64,000 bases of DNA from an uncultured Paracoccaceae bacterium (GCA_913060475.1 CAJXSD010000003.1:85275-149274), one strand, 5' to 3'. Positions 1-8,601 are shown, numbered from the stretch's first letter. The notes: a model not told the origin generated them from the sequence alone. Numbers and translations: made by a program.

Positions 1-564
1 TTTCAGCGGCGGTTGGCATACAAGGGATATGATGATTTGTTCCGTCTCGACCGCTCTGGTATCCAAGAGGGAACGCAGACATTTGTCGGATTGCATAACC
101 CTCCTGTGCGTGTGGTCATTGTCGGGGCGGTTCATATTACACAGACATTGGTTCCGATGCTGCGACTGGTGGGAATTGATCCCATCATTATTGATCCACG
201 CGACGGGTTTGCATCGCAGGCGCGGTTTGGGGATGTCGACATTATTCCCGATTGGCCAGATGAGGCATTGCAGACCCTGCACCCTGATGCGCGTACTGGA
301 ATTGTTTTGCTGACACATGATCCGAAACTGGATGATCCCGCTTTGCACATCGCGCTGGGATCTAATGTGTTTTATATCGGCGCCCTGGGGTCCAAGCGGA
401 CCCATGCCAAACGGATTGATCGTCTGCACGAAATGGGGTTCGGCGATGATGATATTGCGCGTATTCATGGGCCGGTCGGTCTGGATATCGGGGCGGCCAC
501 CCCTGCGGAAATTGCCGCGTCGATTTTGGGACAGATTGTTCAAACCCTGAGGGTGTCCAAATGA
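1..564 (+). CDS. XdhC family protein, C-terminal part (5' end outside window)
   Basis: XdhC-type proteins carry or sulfurate the molybdenum cofactor before it is inserted into xanthine dehydrogenase-type enzymes in the cytoplasm. The frame is open to the first base, so the N-terminus lies outside the window; the first possible internal start is a TTG at 13. What remains is the C-terminal Rossmann-like domain: VVIVGAVHITQTL near the start, an acidic IIDPRDGF strand, IVLLTHDPKLDD, then YIGALGSKRTHAKR and a GLDIGAATPAEIAASI ending, all typical of XdhC_C. It overlaps the next gene by 4 bases (ATGA), so the two are probably co-translated. Family assignment is firm; the partner enzyme is not visible. 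Confidence 0.9.
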   Translation, partial: FQRRLAYKGYDDLFRLDRSGIQEGTQTFVGLHNPPVRVVIVGAVHITQTLVPMLRLVGIDPIIIDPRDGFASQARFGDVDIIPDWPDEALQTLHPDARTGIVLLTHDPKLDDPALHIALGSNVFYIGALGSKRTHAKRIDRLHEMGFGDDDIARIHGPVGLDIGAATPAEIAASILGQIVQTLRVSK

Positions 565-1568
565 TTTTTGGTCCAACACCCGTGGCAGAGGCTGCGGGAC
601 ATATTTTGGCCCATTCAATCGCGCTGGGCGCGGTCCGCCTGCGCAAGGGGTGCGTTTTGAATGCAGATGATATTGACCTGCTGCAACAGCATAATATCGC
701 ACAGGTGGTCACAGCGCAGCTGGACCGCGATGACATTCACGAAGATGACGCCGCAACCCAATTTGCGCGCGCCATTTGCCCCGATCCCGTCGCAGCCCAT
801 GTAACCGTGACGCCGGCGCATACGGGGCGGGTCAATATCATTGCTAAATGTGCAGGTGTTGTGCGGTTGGACGCAGAACGTTTGATCCAGGCAAATGCCG
901 TAAATCCGATGATTTCGGTGGCAACGGTGCCCCCCTATCAACAAATGGCCATGGGTGGATTGATTGCGACTGTAAAAATCATCAGCTATGCGGTACCGAA
1001 ATCCGATCTGGCGCGGGCTATGGACTTGGCGCACGGGGCGGTGGTGCTGGCGCCCGTTCAATGCGCTACCGCCAGTTTGGTGTGCACCCATACCGGCCCT
1101 GAACCCGATACAGTAGGGATCGACGCCATTGCGGCGCGCTGTGATGCCTTGGGCATTGGGTTTGACCACGTGTTGCATTGCCCGCATGACGCGGAGGCCT
1201 TGGCCAAGACCCTGGCCCGCGTGACCACAGATCTGATCCTAATTCTAACGGGATCGGCCACATCGGATGAAAATGATACTGCACCCGCCGCCCTGCGTCA
1301 GGCAGGGGGGCAGGTTGTGCGATTTGGTATGCCGGTTGATCCCGGAAATCTGTTGTTTTACGGCAACCTTGGTGACAGACCCGTAATCGGATTGCCAGGA
1401 TGTGCGCGGTCCATTGCATTAAACGGGGCCGATTGGGTTTTGTCGCGGGTGGTCTGTGGCTGCCCGCCCAATGATACCGATTTTGCCCAAATGGCGATTG
1501 GCGGTCTGCTAAAGGAAATTCCAACCCGCCCACAGCCGCGGCGCAAATCCCGCAGCCCATCGCGGTAG
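561..1568 (+). CDS. Molybdopterin-binding protein (MoeA/MogA-like domain)
   Basis: A 335-residue protein with the molybdopterin-binding fold shared by MoeA, MogA and CinA, probably acting in molybdenum cofactor maturation for the enzyme served by the upstream xdhC. The key region is near residues 220-300: LILILTGSATSDENDTAP, then GMPVDPGNLLFYG and PVIGLPGCARS, resembling the nucleotide/pterin loops of the family. Related proteins are often fused to a MobA-like nucleotidyltransferase. This one stops soon after the IGGLLKEIPTRPQP stretch where such a domain would follow, and ends in a basic tail. A bidirectional terminator follows directly. The exact reaction is inferred from family and neighbour only. 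Confidence 0.8.
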   Translation: MIFGPTPVAEAAGHILAHSIALGAVRLRKGCVLNADDIDLLQQHNIAQVVTAQLDRDDIHEDDAATQFARAICPDPVAAHVTVTPAHTGRVNIIAKCAGVVRLDAERLIQANAVNPMISVATVPPYQQMAMGGLIATVKIISYAVPKSDLARAMDLAHGAVVLAPVQCATASLVCTHTGPEPDTVGIDAIAARCDALGIGFDHVLHCPHDAEALAKTLARVTTDLILILTGSATSDENDTAPAALRQAGGQVVRFGMPVDPGNLLFYGNLGDRPVIGLPGCARSIALNGADWVLSRVVCGCPPNDTDFAQMAIGGLLKEIPTRPQPRRKSRSPSR

Positions 1569-1570
1569 AC

Positions 1571-1603
1571 AAAAAAACAGGGAACGCGCGGGTCCCCTGT
1601 TTT
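1571..1603. terminator. Bidirectional intrinsic terminator
   Basis: A stem pairs AAAACAGGG with CCCTGTTTT around a GC-rich centre, flanked by an A-run on the left and a T-run on the right. It lies between the convergent molybdopterin-binding gene and infC and can serve both. Confidence 0.8.
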
Positions 1604-1629
1604 CGCATTCGGTCTAAACCAAGCTGGGT

Positions 1630-2178
1630 TTATGTTTTCGCTAGTGGACCAATCATCATGGTCATTTGACGGCCTTCCATCTTGGGCATGTTTTCCACCT
1701 TGCCGGTGTCTTTCACGTCCTCAGCCACGCGCTCTAACAATTCGCGGCCCAAATCTTGGTGCGCCATTTCGCGACCGCGGAACCGCAGGGTGATTTTCAC
1801 TTTGTCACCGTTTTGCAAAAACTTTAGCACGCTGCGCATTTTTACTTCATAGTCGTGCGTATCGGTACCGGGGCGGAATTTAATTTCCTTAACCTCGATC
1901 ACCTTTTGTTTTTTGCGGGCTTCAGATTCGCGTTTTTGTTGTTCGTATTTGTATTTCCCGTAGTCCATAATCTTACATACGGGGGGATTTGCATTTGGTG
2001 AAATTTCGACCAAATCTAATCCGGCGTCTTCGGCCATTTCCAGGCCACGTTCTGGGGTAACAACCCCGACGTTTTCGCCATCAGCTCCGATCAGACGGAT
2101 TTCAGGACAACGGATACGATCATTGACCCGTGGGCCCGAGTCGCGCGAAGGTGGCGCATTGTGCGGTTTGCGAGCTAT
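1630..2178 (-). CDS. infC: Translation initiation factor IF-3 with ATA start codon
   Basis: IF-3 binds the 30S subunit, prevents premature 50S joining and checks the start codon. The 182-residue reading has the N-terminal domain ([18 protein letters not shown], then [17 protein letters not shown] and [15 protein letters not shown]), a lysine-rich linker and the C-terminal domain ending [11 protein letters not shown]. The first in-frame ATG (2037) would delete the conserved N-terminal strands. The frame extends upstream to an ATA at 2178 followed by [10 protein letters not shown], preceded by AAGGAAC seven bases away. Rare start codons are usual for infC (AUU in E. coli) because IF-3 represses its own translation through them. 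The ATA start is inferred from domain extent and the ribosome binding site. Confidence 0.93.
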   Translation of the reverse strand: MARKPHNAPPSRDSGPRVNDRIRCPEIRLIGADGENVGVVTPERGLEMAEDAGLDLVEISPNANPPVCKIMDYGKYKYEQQKRESEARKKQKVIEVKEIKFRPGTDTHDYEVKMRSVLKFLQNGDKVKITLRFRGREMAHQDLGRELLERVAEDVKDTGKVENMPKMEGRQMTMMIGPLAKT

Positions 2179-2369
2179 GGTTTTGTTCCTTGTGTTGTTT
2201 TAAACATTAATGTCCGCACACTACCCTTGGCCTATCAGAACATCAAGCAAGAATCCGCCGTTTCCCGTGCCTGTCGTCATGAAATTCGTTGCAGTCCCCG
2301 CATATTTGGTATCAACCGCAGGCAGGCGCCGTGCGGTCTTGATGCACGCGCGTATGAAAGGGATGCAAA

Positions 2370-3017
2370 ATGAAAAATATTATTGTTGCCGCGATTGCAT
2401 TGGCCGTCGCAGGAATTGGGTATGTGGTCTATCAAGCCCAGACCCAGCCAGACATCACACAAGAGGCGCAAACACCGCCACCCCCCGCGGAACCCGTGGA
2501 AATTGTCGAAGAGGTGATCGCGCCTGAAACCCCCGCAACCGTAGAAGAGGCGGTGCAAACTCTGCAAGAAACGGCAGAACAGGCGGTTGATGATGTCGTG
2601 ACGGATACAAAACAGGCGGCCCAAGACGCAGTGAAATTAGTTGCTGAGGGAACCGCAGATGTCGGTACCGCCCTGGAAACGGTGACCCAAGCGGCAGAAA
2701 CATCGGCCCAAGATGCGGTCCAGAGTGTTGTCGAAACCGTGACGGACACCACGAAAAACGCCGTTGAAACCGTGGAGACCAAAGTTCAGTCTGTTGCCGC
2801 AGATGCGGCAGAGGATGCAACGCCAGAAACGGCAGAGCCCGCCGATCCATTAAGTGTTGCCGGATTTGATTTAGCCCAAGTGTCTGGAATGATCGACGGA
2901 TCGTCCATCAATGACATGACCAAACTGGCGTTAAAGGCAGGGTTGCAACAGGCCCAGAATAATCCAGATCAGCTGAAACAAATTCTGGACCAAATCAAGG
3001 CCGCGTTGCAAAAATAA
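2370..3017 (+). CDS. Unknown membrane-anchored Ala/Glu/Thr-rich protein
   Basis: I do not recognise this 215-residue protein. Residues 1-22 (IIVAAIALAVAGIGYVVY) form a single N-terminal membrane anchor or uncleaved signal, with no lipobox. Residues 28-45 are rich in Pro and Glu. About residues 48-140 are a low-complexity amphipathic stretch with recurring A-Q-[DE]-A-V and V-E-T-V units (QAAQDAV, SAQDAVQSVVETV, NAVETVETKVQSV), likely helical or coiled coil. The C-terminal 65 residues look folded: SVAGFDLAQVSGMID, then LKAGLQQAQNNPDQLKQILDQIKAAL. AAAGGG precedes the ATG and a terminator follows, so it is a single-gene unit. It may span part of the periplasm; function unknown. Confidence 0.75.
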   Translation: MKNIIVAAIALAVAGIGYVVYQAQTQPDITQEAQTPPPPAEPVEIVEEVIAPETPATVEEAVQTLQETAEQAVDDVVTDTKQAAQDAVKLVAEGTADVGTALETVTQAAETSAQDAVQSVVETVTDTTKNAVETVETKVQSVAADAAEDATPETAEPADPLSVAGFDLAQVSGMIDGSSINDMTKLALKAGLQQAQNNPDQLKQILDQIKAALQK

Positions 3018-3044
3018 CCTATGCGGATGTCGTATTAAATCAAA

Positions 3045-3069
3045 ATGGCCGCCCCCTTCGGGCGGCCAA
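3045..3069. terminator. Intrinsic terminator between convergent genes
   Basis: TGGCCGCC and GGGCGGCCA pair around CCCTTC, followed by ATTTATTT. It ends the unknown protein gene and faces the 3' end of fpr. Confidence 0.8.
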
Positions 3070-3112
3070 TTTATTTGGTGGTAATGTAGTGTCATGTGGC
3101 GTCTATCGCCGT

Positions 3113-3943
3113 TTAGCCCACGAATGCCTTTTCTACGACATATTCGCGCGGGTCGGAATTTGCCCCTTCGCGCAGGCCGTGGCGTTCTAGGATGTCCTTG
3201 ATGTCGGTGTTTAATCCCATCGACCCACAGACCATGGCACGGTCCGTTTCGGGGCCGAAATCGGTGATGCCCAGATCGGTAAACAATTCGCCTGAATTCA
3301 GCAAATCGGTGATGCGGCCCATTTTCGGGCTCTCTTCGCGGGTTGTGGTAGGATAGTAATGCAGCTTGGCCAAATTTTCAGGGCCTAAGAGTTCGCCCAA
3401 CATTTCATCCGATTTCACATGATCAACCAAGCGGCGGCCATATTCCAATTCGGCAACCTCACGGCAGGTGTGGGTCAGGATGATTTGATCATAGTCCTCA
3501 TAGGTTTGGGGTTCACGGATCAGCGATGCAAAGGGCGCAATCCCCGTCCCCGTTGCAAAAAACCACAACCGTTTTCCGGGCAGCAATGCATCATGAACCA
3601 AAGTGCCAACAGGTTTGGGGCGCAGGATGATTTCATCGCCCACCTGAATATGTTGTAATTTACTGGTCAGGGGGCCATCTTGGACCTTGATCGAATAAAA
3701 TTCCAATTCTTTGTCCCAAGCGGGCGAGGCAATGGAATAGGCGCGCAACAGCGGTCTGCCGTTATCGCCCATCAGACCGATCATCACAAATTCACCCGAC
3801 CGAAACCGCAGGGATTGCGGACGTGTCACACGAAACGAAAATAATCGGTCAGTCCAATGTTGAACCTGTGTCACGGTTTGGGCGTCGGGCAGGGTGGGTA
3901 CTTTGGTGATTTGGTCTTGGGTCACGGGATCCAGCTCGGTCAT
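3113..3943 (-). CDS. fpr: Ferredoxin--NADP reductase
   Basis: A 276-residue FAD enzyme that moves electrons between NADPH and ferredoxin or flavodoxin in the cytoplasm. The FAD-binding barrel carries RAYSIASP (about residues 90-97, the RxYS motif) and the NADP domain has FFATGTGIAPFASL (about 148-161) and MVCGSMGLN. It ends in VVEKAFVG, typical of bacterial FNR. It is the last gene of the minus-strand run from cysG, 43 bases after the DUF934 gene. The operon contains a sulfite reductase haemoprotein but no CysJ flavoprotein, so this enzyme probably feeds it electrons through ferredoxin. That coupling is inferred from position. Confidence 0.92.
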   Translation of the reverse strand: MTELDPVTQDQITKVPTLPDAQTVTQVQHWTDRLFSFRVTRPQSLRFRSGEFVMIGLMGDNGRPLLRAYSIASPAWDKELEFYSIKVQDGPLTSKLQHIQVGDEIILRPKPVGTLVHDALLPGKRLWFFATGTGIAPFASLIREPQTYEDYDQIILTHTCREVAELEYGRRLVDHVKSDEMLGELLGPENLAKLHYYPTTTREESPKMGRITDLLNSGELFTDLGITDFGPETDRAMVCGSMGLNTDIKDILERHGLREGANSDPREYVVEKAFVG

Positions 3944-3986
3944 TTTTTATAATCCTGTTGTACATACGCTGAATTGGTTTTGAATG

Positions 3987-4370
3987 CTAGGCTGATTTGC
4001 CCAACCGCGACTGATAGTCATGGGCCTGCCAATTTGCGCGGGCCAACCAGTCCTGTTGCGATTGACGTGCCGCCAGTGCGTCACTGATTTCGACGGCGTC
4101 AAATCCTGATCTGCGCACCATGGCGTATTGGTCAGAAATGACATGGCCAAAGGCATGCAGCACCCCGCGAAATCCGCGCAGCCGCAACAACCGCGCCAGT
4201 GTAAACCCGCGCCCATCGGCAAAGGATGTAAATTCAATGCGGATCAGATCTGCATTCAACATATCGGCATCAAAGGTGGCCGGATCGGTACCTGCCTCCA
4301 GTGTTTTGATCAGGGCATAGCCCGCATGTGACAGGGGGTGAAACCCGGTGTCGGTGACTAAAATGCTCAT
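3987..4370 (-). CDS. DUF934 family protein, sulfite reductase-associated
   Basis: A 127-residue protein of the DUF934 family, found beside cysI/cysH in many proteobacteria and often annotated as an oxidoreductase of sulfite reduction without a proven reaction. Visible features are RIEFTSFADGRGFTLARLLR (about residues 48-67) and RGVLHAFGHVISDQYAMVRRSGFDAVEI, matching the family pattern of a strand-helix unit with SF-DGRG. The ATG at 4370 overlaps the cysH stop by 4 bases, showing tight coupling. No cofactor motif or membrane segment is visible. A structural or regulatory role in sulfite reduction is inferred from context. Confidence 0.88.
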   Translation of the reverse strand: MSILVTDTGFHPLSHAGYALIKTLEAGTDPATFDADMLNADLIRIEFTSFADGRGFTLARLLRLRGFRGVLHAFGHVISDQYAMVRRSGFDAVEISDALAARQSQQDWLARANWQAHDYQSRLGKSA

Positions 4371-5113
4371 GCCAATTCTCCTTGGGGTAGGGGCTGTGTT
4401 TTTGGGGCTGCAGGGGGCAAATGAATGCCGCATTCGGTTTTTTGCGTGCCCCGCCAGCGGCCTGATCGCGGGTCCTCTCCGTCTTTGACGGGGCTGGTGC
4501 AGGGGGTGCAACCAATCGACGGATATCCGCGCGCGACCAAAGGGTGGCGGGGTAAATCATGGGCCTGAAAATAGGCGGCCACATCTTGCCCTGTCCAATG
4601 TGCCAGCGGATTGATTTTGATCCCTGCAATGATCGGGTCAACCTCATAAAGGGGGAGGTGGCCGCGTGTTTGCGCCTGATGCCGTTTGCGCCCCGTAATC
4701 CAACCCGAATAGGGGCGCAACGACGCCGTTAATACATCGGTTTTGCGAATGCGGCAGCATGTGTCCGGGTCTGACTGATGCAGCATCGCGGTCGGATCGT
4801 GACGGGTCACAGTTTGCGGGCCTGCGCGGTGGTGTTGGATATTGGTCAATCCAAATTTCAACGCCAATTCAGATTGATAGGTCAATGTTTCAGGAAACAG
4901 CATCATCGTATCGATAAAGATAATCGGCCAATCGCGATTAATTTCAGACACCATATGCAGCAAAACTGCGCTTTCCGCCCCAAAGCTTGAGACCAAGGCA
5001 TAAGGCACCGCCTGTTGCCCATCACATAAGGCGCACAAAATATCTTGTGCCGCTGCATCTGCATTGCGGCGGTTTAGATCGCGTACCTGTGCTGTCTGGT
5101 TATTCGGCGGCAT
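4367..5113 (-). CDS. cysH: Phosphoadenylyl/adenylyl-sulfate reductase (APS reductase type)
   Basis: Reduces activated sulfate (APS or PAPS) to sulfite with thioredoxin. The 248-residue protein has the nucleotide loop SSFGAESAV (residues 42-50), the paired cysteines DTCCRIRK (119-120), GCTPC (202 and 205) and the catalytic KTECGIH (Cys228). The CC plus CxxC set binds a [4Fe-4S] cluster and marks the APS-using bacterial type; PAPS-only enzymes lack it. The start at 5113 lies inside the end of cysI (14-base overlap), and the stop overlaps the next gene. Product sulfite goes to the adjacent cysI enzyme. Confidence 0.93.
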   Translation of the reverse strand: MPPNNQTAQVRDLNRRNADAAAQDILCALCDGQQAVPYALVSSFGAESAVLLHMVSEINRDWPIIFIDTMMLFPETLTYQSELALKFGLTNIQHHRAGPQTVTRHDPTAMLHQSDPDTCCRIRKTDVLTASLRPYSGWITGRKRHQAQTRGHLPLYEVDPIIAGIKINPLAHWTGQDVAAYFQAHDLPRHPLVARGYPSIGCTPCTSPVKDGEDPRSGRWRGTQKTECGIHLPPAAPKTQPLPQGELA

Positions 5114-6770
5114 GGGCGCCCCTTTCTTGCGGATAGAGTGCCGCCTGAAACGGGGCCAGCCCCACCCGTCGATAGGTGGTGATAAATGGTTCATCGCGAT
5201 CAATCCGCAGCGCCAGATAGGTGTCGATGATGCGTTCAATGGCCGGCAAAATGGCGTCCGCGGAAAATCCGGGCCCCGTCCGGTCGCCCACGCGCGCCGT
5301 TTCTGTTGCGTCCCCGCCCAGTGTGATTTGATAATTTTCCACGCCTGCGCGATCCAATCCCAAAATCCCGATGTGGCCCACATGGTGGTGCCCACAGGCG
5401 TTGATGCAGCCCGAAATTTTCACCTTGATCGGGCCAATGTCGCGTTCCAGTTCCAGCGCGTCAAAGCGTTGGGCAATTTGTTGTGCAACCGGAATGGATC
5501 GCGCTGTGGCTAGCGCGCAATAATCCATGCCTGGGCAGGCGATGATATCGGAAATCAATCCGATGTTTGCGGTGGCCAGTCCTGCCGATTTCAACGCGGA
5601 CCACAGTGCAAATAAATCGGATTTGTGGACATGGGGTAAAATGACGTTTTGTTCGTGACTGATGCGGATTTCATCATGGGCCAGTGTTTTTGCAACATCG
5701 GCGATCACACGCATTTGCTGGGCGGTTGCATCACCCGGGGTCTGGCCATGCGCCTTAAGGCTGATGGTGACAATGGCGTATTCAGGGTTTTTATGCGCCA
5801 CTGTGTTCGTATCGATCCACGACTGAAACACAGGGTTTGCGCGATAATCACGATCAAACCCTGTGACAGATCCGCTGCGATAGGGGGGCGGTGCAAAATG
5901 TGATTTGATCTGATCCAACAGCTGCAGGGCGGCATCTTGGTACTGGCCCCGCAATTGGTCAAATCGTTCAGCCACCCGCGCACGAATATCGTCCAGCCCA
6001 TGTTCATGGACGGTTATTTTGATCCGCGCTTTGTATTTGTTGTCGCGCCGACCGATCAGGTTCCAAACACTGACCACAGATTCCAGATAGGCCAACAAAT
6101 CTGAAAGTGGCACGAAATCCTCTAGAACCTTGCCGATCATGGGGGTCCGTCCCAATCCGCCCCCGATGATCACACGCATGCCCAGTTTTCCGGCCTGTTC
6201 GACCAGTTGCAGACCGATATCATGCGCACGGATCACCGCGCGGTCATTGTCCGACCCTGTCACCGCGATTTTGAATTTGCGTGGCAGAAACTGGAATTCG
6301 GGGTGATCGGTGGACCATTGCCGGATCCATTCCGCATAGGGGCGGGGGTCGGCCACTTCGTCCGCGGCGGCCCCTGCAAAATGATCTGCGGTCACATTGC
6401 GAATGGTGTTGCCGCTGGTTTGGATGGCATGCATGTCCACGCTGGCCAATGCGTCCAGGATATCGGGAATATCGGACAGGCTTGGCCAGTTGAATTGGAT
6501 GTTCTGGCGTGTTGTGAAATGTCCGTATCCTTTGTCCCAACGCTCTGCGATATGGGCAAGCGTCGTCATTTGGGCGCTGTTCAACGTGCCATAGGGAATG
6601 GCCACCCGCAGCATATAGGCATGCAGCTGCAGATAAACGCCGTTCATTAATCGCAGCGGTTTGAATTCATCCTCGCTAAGCGCACCGGAAATGCGGCGGG
6701 CCACTTGGGCGCGAAACTGTGTGTTGCGTTCGCGCACGAAATCACTGTCAAAATCGGAATATTTATACAT
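5100..6770 (-). CDS. cysI: Sulfite reductase haemoprotein (nitrite/sulfite reductase family)
   Basis: Six-electron reduction of sulfite to sulfide on a coupled siroheme/[4Fe-4S] centre. The 556-residue protein opens with MYKYSDFDSDFVRER, has the YGHFTTRQNIQFNW segment (about residues 85-98), and near residues 415-460 the cluster ligands ACPGMDYC and GCINACGHHH. Length and architecture fit the single-subunit, ferredoxin-linked alphaproteobacterial form, not the NADPH-flavoprotein complex. I chose the ATG at 6770, which overlaps the DUF2849 gene by 8 bases; earlier codons would run through that gene. Siroheme comes from cysG two genes upstream. Confidence 0.94.
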   Translation of the reverse strand: MYKYSDFDSDFVRERNTQFRAQVARRISGALSEDEFKPLRLMNGVYLQLHAYMLRVAIPYGTLNSAQMTTLAHIAERWDKGYGHFTTRQNIQFNWPSLSDIPDILDALASVDMHAIQTSGNTIRNVTADHFAGAAADEVADPRPYAEWIRQWSTDHPEFQFLPRKFKIAVTGSDNDRAVIRAHDIGLQLVEQAGKLGMRVIIGGGLGRTPMIGKVLEDFVPLSDLLAYLESVVSVWNLIGRRDNKYKARIKITVHEHGLDDIRARVAERFDQLRGQYQDAALQLLDQIKSHFAPPPYRSGSVTGFDRDYRANPVFQSWIDTNTVAHKNPEYAIVTISLKAHGQTPGDATAQQMRVIADVAKTLAHDEIRISHEQNVILPHVHKSDLFALWSALKSAGLATANIGLISDIIACPGMDYCALATARSIPVAQQIAQRFDALELERDIGPIKVKISGCINACGHHHVGHIGILGLDRAGVENYQITLGGDATETARVGDRTGPGFSADAILPAIERIIDTYLALRIDRDEPFITTYRRVGLAPFQAALYPQERGAHAAE

Positions 6771-7071
6771 GGTTTGCCTGCTGTTGTTTGCCGTGGTCGT
6801 AATTGGATGGGCCGGTTGCACGAAACGCTTCGCGAAAATGGGCGGGCTGGATTGCACCATCGATGAAATGAACATCGGCCAGATAAACGCCAACGGCGAC
6901 ATCCGTTTGGTTTTGTGCGGCCTCCAGCCGGGATTGGGCACGTTCGGGCGAGTCAAACACCTGCGCAGATTGCAGATCGCGCACCCAGGCCCCCCAAGGG
7001 TCCAGATAGATCACATCCCCCAAGGTCAGATGATTTGCGGTGATCACTTTGAATATCGGTTTGCGCGACAT
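6763..7071 (-). CDS. DUF2849 family protein in sulfite reductase operon
   Basis: A 102-residue protein of the DUF2849 family, which occurs almost only between cysG and cysI in alphaproteobacteria. The sequence reads as a small soluble beta-rich domain: FKVITANHLTLGDVIYLDP, then WVRDLQSAQVFDSPERAQSRLEAA and VGVYLADV. The opening (KVITANRLxDGxVVYL in relatives) is the family signature. Its start touches the cysG stop (shared base at 7071) and its end overlaps cysI. The function is not established; conserved placement suggests a role in assembly or activity of the sulfite reductase. Confidence 0.88.
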   Translation of the reverse strand: MSRKPIFKVITANHLTLGDVIYLDPWGAWVRDLQSAQVFDSPERAQSRLEAAQNQTDVAVGVYLADVHFIDGAIQPAHFREAFRATGPSNYDHGKQQQANHV

Positions 7072-8459
7072 TATGCTGTTTCCTTTTGTGTAAGCGGCAG
7101 ATTGACCGCATCGCGCGGCTGTAGTCCCAAAAAGATCAGGGCAGGCCCAGCAATCGCACCGGATTGAAACACATGGGCCAAACGGTCCAATGTGACCGAT
7201 GTGATGGTTTGATCCGCCCGTGATGCGTTTTCGATAATGGACAGGGGCGTATCCGCGCGCGCGCCATGCATTAACAACCGACCCTGAATAAAGCGGGACG
7301 ATTTTTTCCCCATGTATATGGCCGCCACCTGATCCCCGCCTGCTAGGCTGGTCCAGTCATGATCGGCAAACCCCGCCATGTCGTGGCCGGTCAGAAATCG
7401 TACCGATGTATTGCGCCCCCGTTTGGTCAGCGATTGACCAATCGCCGCCGCCGATGCCGAGGCCGCAGTGATCCCAGGAACGATGTGCCAGCTGATATCA
7501 TGGGGTGCCAGTGCCTCAATCTCTTCGTCCAGTCGGCCAAAAACGGTGCAATCGCCACCCTTAAGCCGGACAACATAATCGCCCTGCTGTGCATGTTTGA
7601 CGATCAAATCGTTGATTGTGCCTTGATCGACCGAGGGGCCAAAACCGGTTTTACCCACATCAATCATGCGCGCTTCGCGTCGGGCCAATTCCAAAATGCC
7701 GGTGCCGACCAAACGGTCATAGATCACCACATCTGCGCGATCCAATTCTTTGCGCGCCTTTAGTGTCAGTAATTCTGGGGCGCCCGGACCCGCCCCGACA
7801 AAGGCGACATGGCCCAAGGCATCAGCGGGGGATTTATGTGTTTCGAACAATTTTTCCAATGCGTTTGCCACGGCGGCTTTGCCTTGCGACAGCGCGCGTG
7901 GGCCGATGGTGCGATAAAATTCATCCCAAAATTTGCGCCGCGCTGGGCCCATAGGGATCTGGTCGGCAATGGCGCGAAATGGTTTGGCCACTTGGGCCAA
8001 GATGCCCAAATTGGTGTCCAGATGTTCTTCTAGATGCGCCTTGATTTGGCGGGCCAGAATGGGGGCTGTGCCCTCTGATCCGATGGCGATGGTGACGGGA
8101 TCGCGATCCACAATCGCGGGTGTGATAAAGGCGCTTGCGGCAAGGTTATCCACCACATTCGCAAATACGCCTAGTTTTGTGGCCAATGCGGCCTGTTCGC
8201 GGTCCAGCGCGTCATCATCATGCGCCGCGTAAAACAGGGCTGCGCCAGCGATATCATCTGCCATAACATGACGGCGGTGCAGCGTAATCAAATCTGCCCG
8301 CGCCAGCGCGATCAAATCGTCCACAGGGCTGGGATGATACACATGAATATCCGCGGATGTTTTTTGCAACAGGCGCAATTTGGCCAAGGCTGTTTCGCCA
8401 CCGCCACAGACCACGATTTTTCGATTTTCAACATTCAAATAAACAGGAAAGTGGTTCAT
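7071..8459 (-). CDS. cysG: Siroheme synthase CysG (trifunctional)
   Basis: Makes siroheme from uroporphyrinogen III. The 462-residue protein has both halves: an N-terminal precorrin-2 dehydrogenase/ferrochelatase domain (VCGGGETALAKLRLL at about residues 18-32) and a C-terminal SAM-dependent methyltransferase with HVAFVGAGPGAPELLTLKA (about 218-236), VIYDRLVG, VVRLKGGDCTVFGRLDEE and VPGITAASASAAAIG. It is the first gene of the cys operon, supplying the cofactor for cysI downstream. Its promoter region faces an Lrp-type regulator gene, and a palindrome covers its likely -10 box. Confidence 0.95.
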   Translation of the reverse strand: MNHFPVYLNVENRKIVVCGGGETALAKLRLLQKTSADIHVYHPSPVDDLIALARADLITLHRRHVMADDIAGAALFYAAHDDDALDREQAALATKLGVFANVVDNLAASAFITPAIVDRDPVTIAIGSEGTAPILARQIKAHLEEHLDTNLGILAQVAKPFRAIADQIPMGPARRKFWDEFYRTIGPRALSQGKAAVANALEKLFETHKSPADALGHVAFVGAGPGAPELLTLKARKELDRADVVIYDRLVGTGILELARREARMIDVGKTGFGPSVDQGTINDLIVKHAQQGDYVVRLKGGDCTVFGRLDEEIEALAPHDISWHIVPGITAASASAAAIGQSLTKRGRNTSVRFLTGHDMAGFADHDWTSLAGGDQVAAIYMGKKSSRFIQGRLLMHGARADTPLSIIENASRADQTITSVTLDRLAHVFQSGAIAGPALIFLGLQPRDAVNLPLTQKETA

Positions 8460-8491
8460 GGTGGTCGTCCTTGTATGTGTTTTCTGCGACC

Positions 8492-8512
8492 ATTATAGAA
8501 TAATGTTCTATA
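8492..8512. promoter_or_regulatory. Palindromic operator over the cysG -10 box
   Basis: TATAGAA and TTCTATA are perfect 7-base arms (8494-8512) around TAATG. On the minus strand the left arm overlaps a TATAAT (8492-8497) lying 33 bases before cysG. The -35 region is poor, as expected for a regulated promoter. Related half-sites (GGAATATAGTTCT near 8539-8551, GAATATTCC at 8572-8580) fill the rest of the gap to the Lrp-type gene. Binding by that regulator is inferred from position. Confidence 0.55.
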
Positions 8513-8601
8513 TTTAGGCTATATGACTTGCAAAATAAGGAATATAGTTCTAAAAATACCCCAATACGTCCGAATATTCCAAAATGGCAGGTGAAACCGA
8601 A

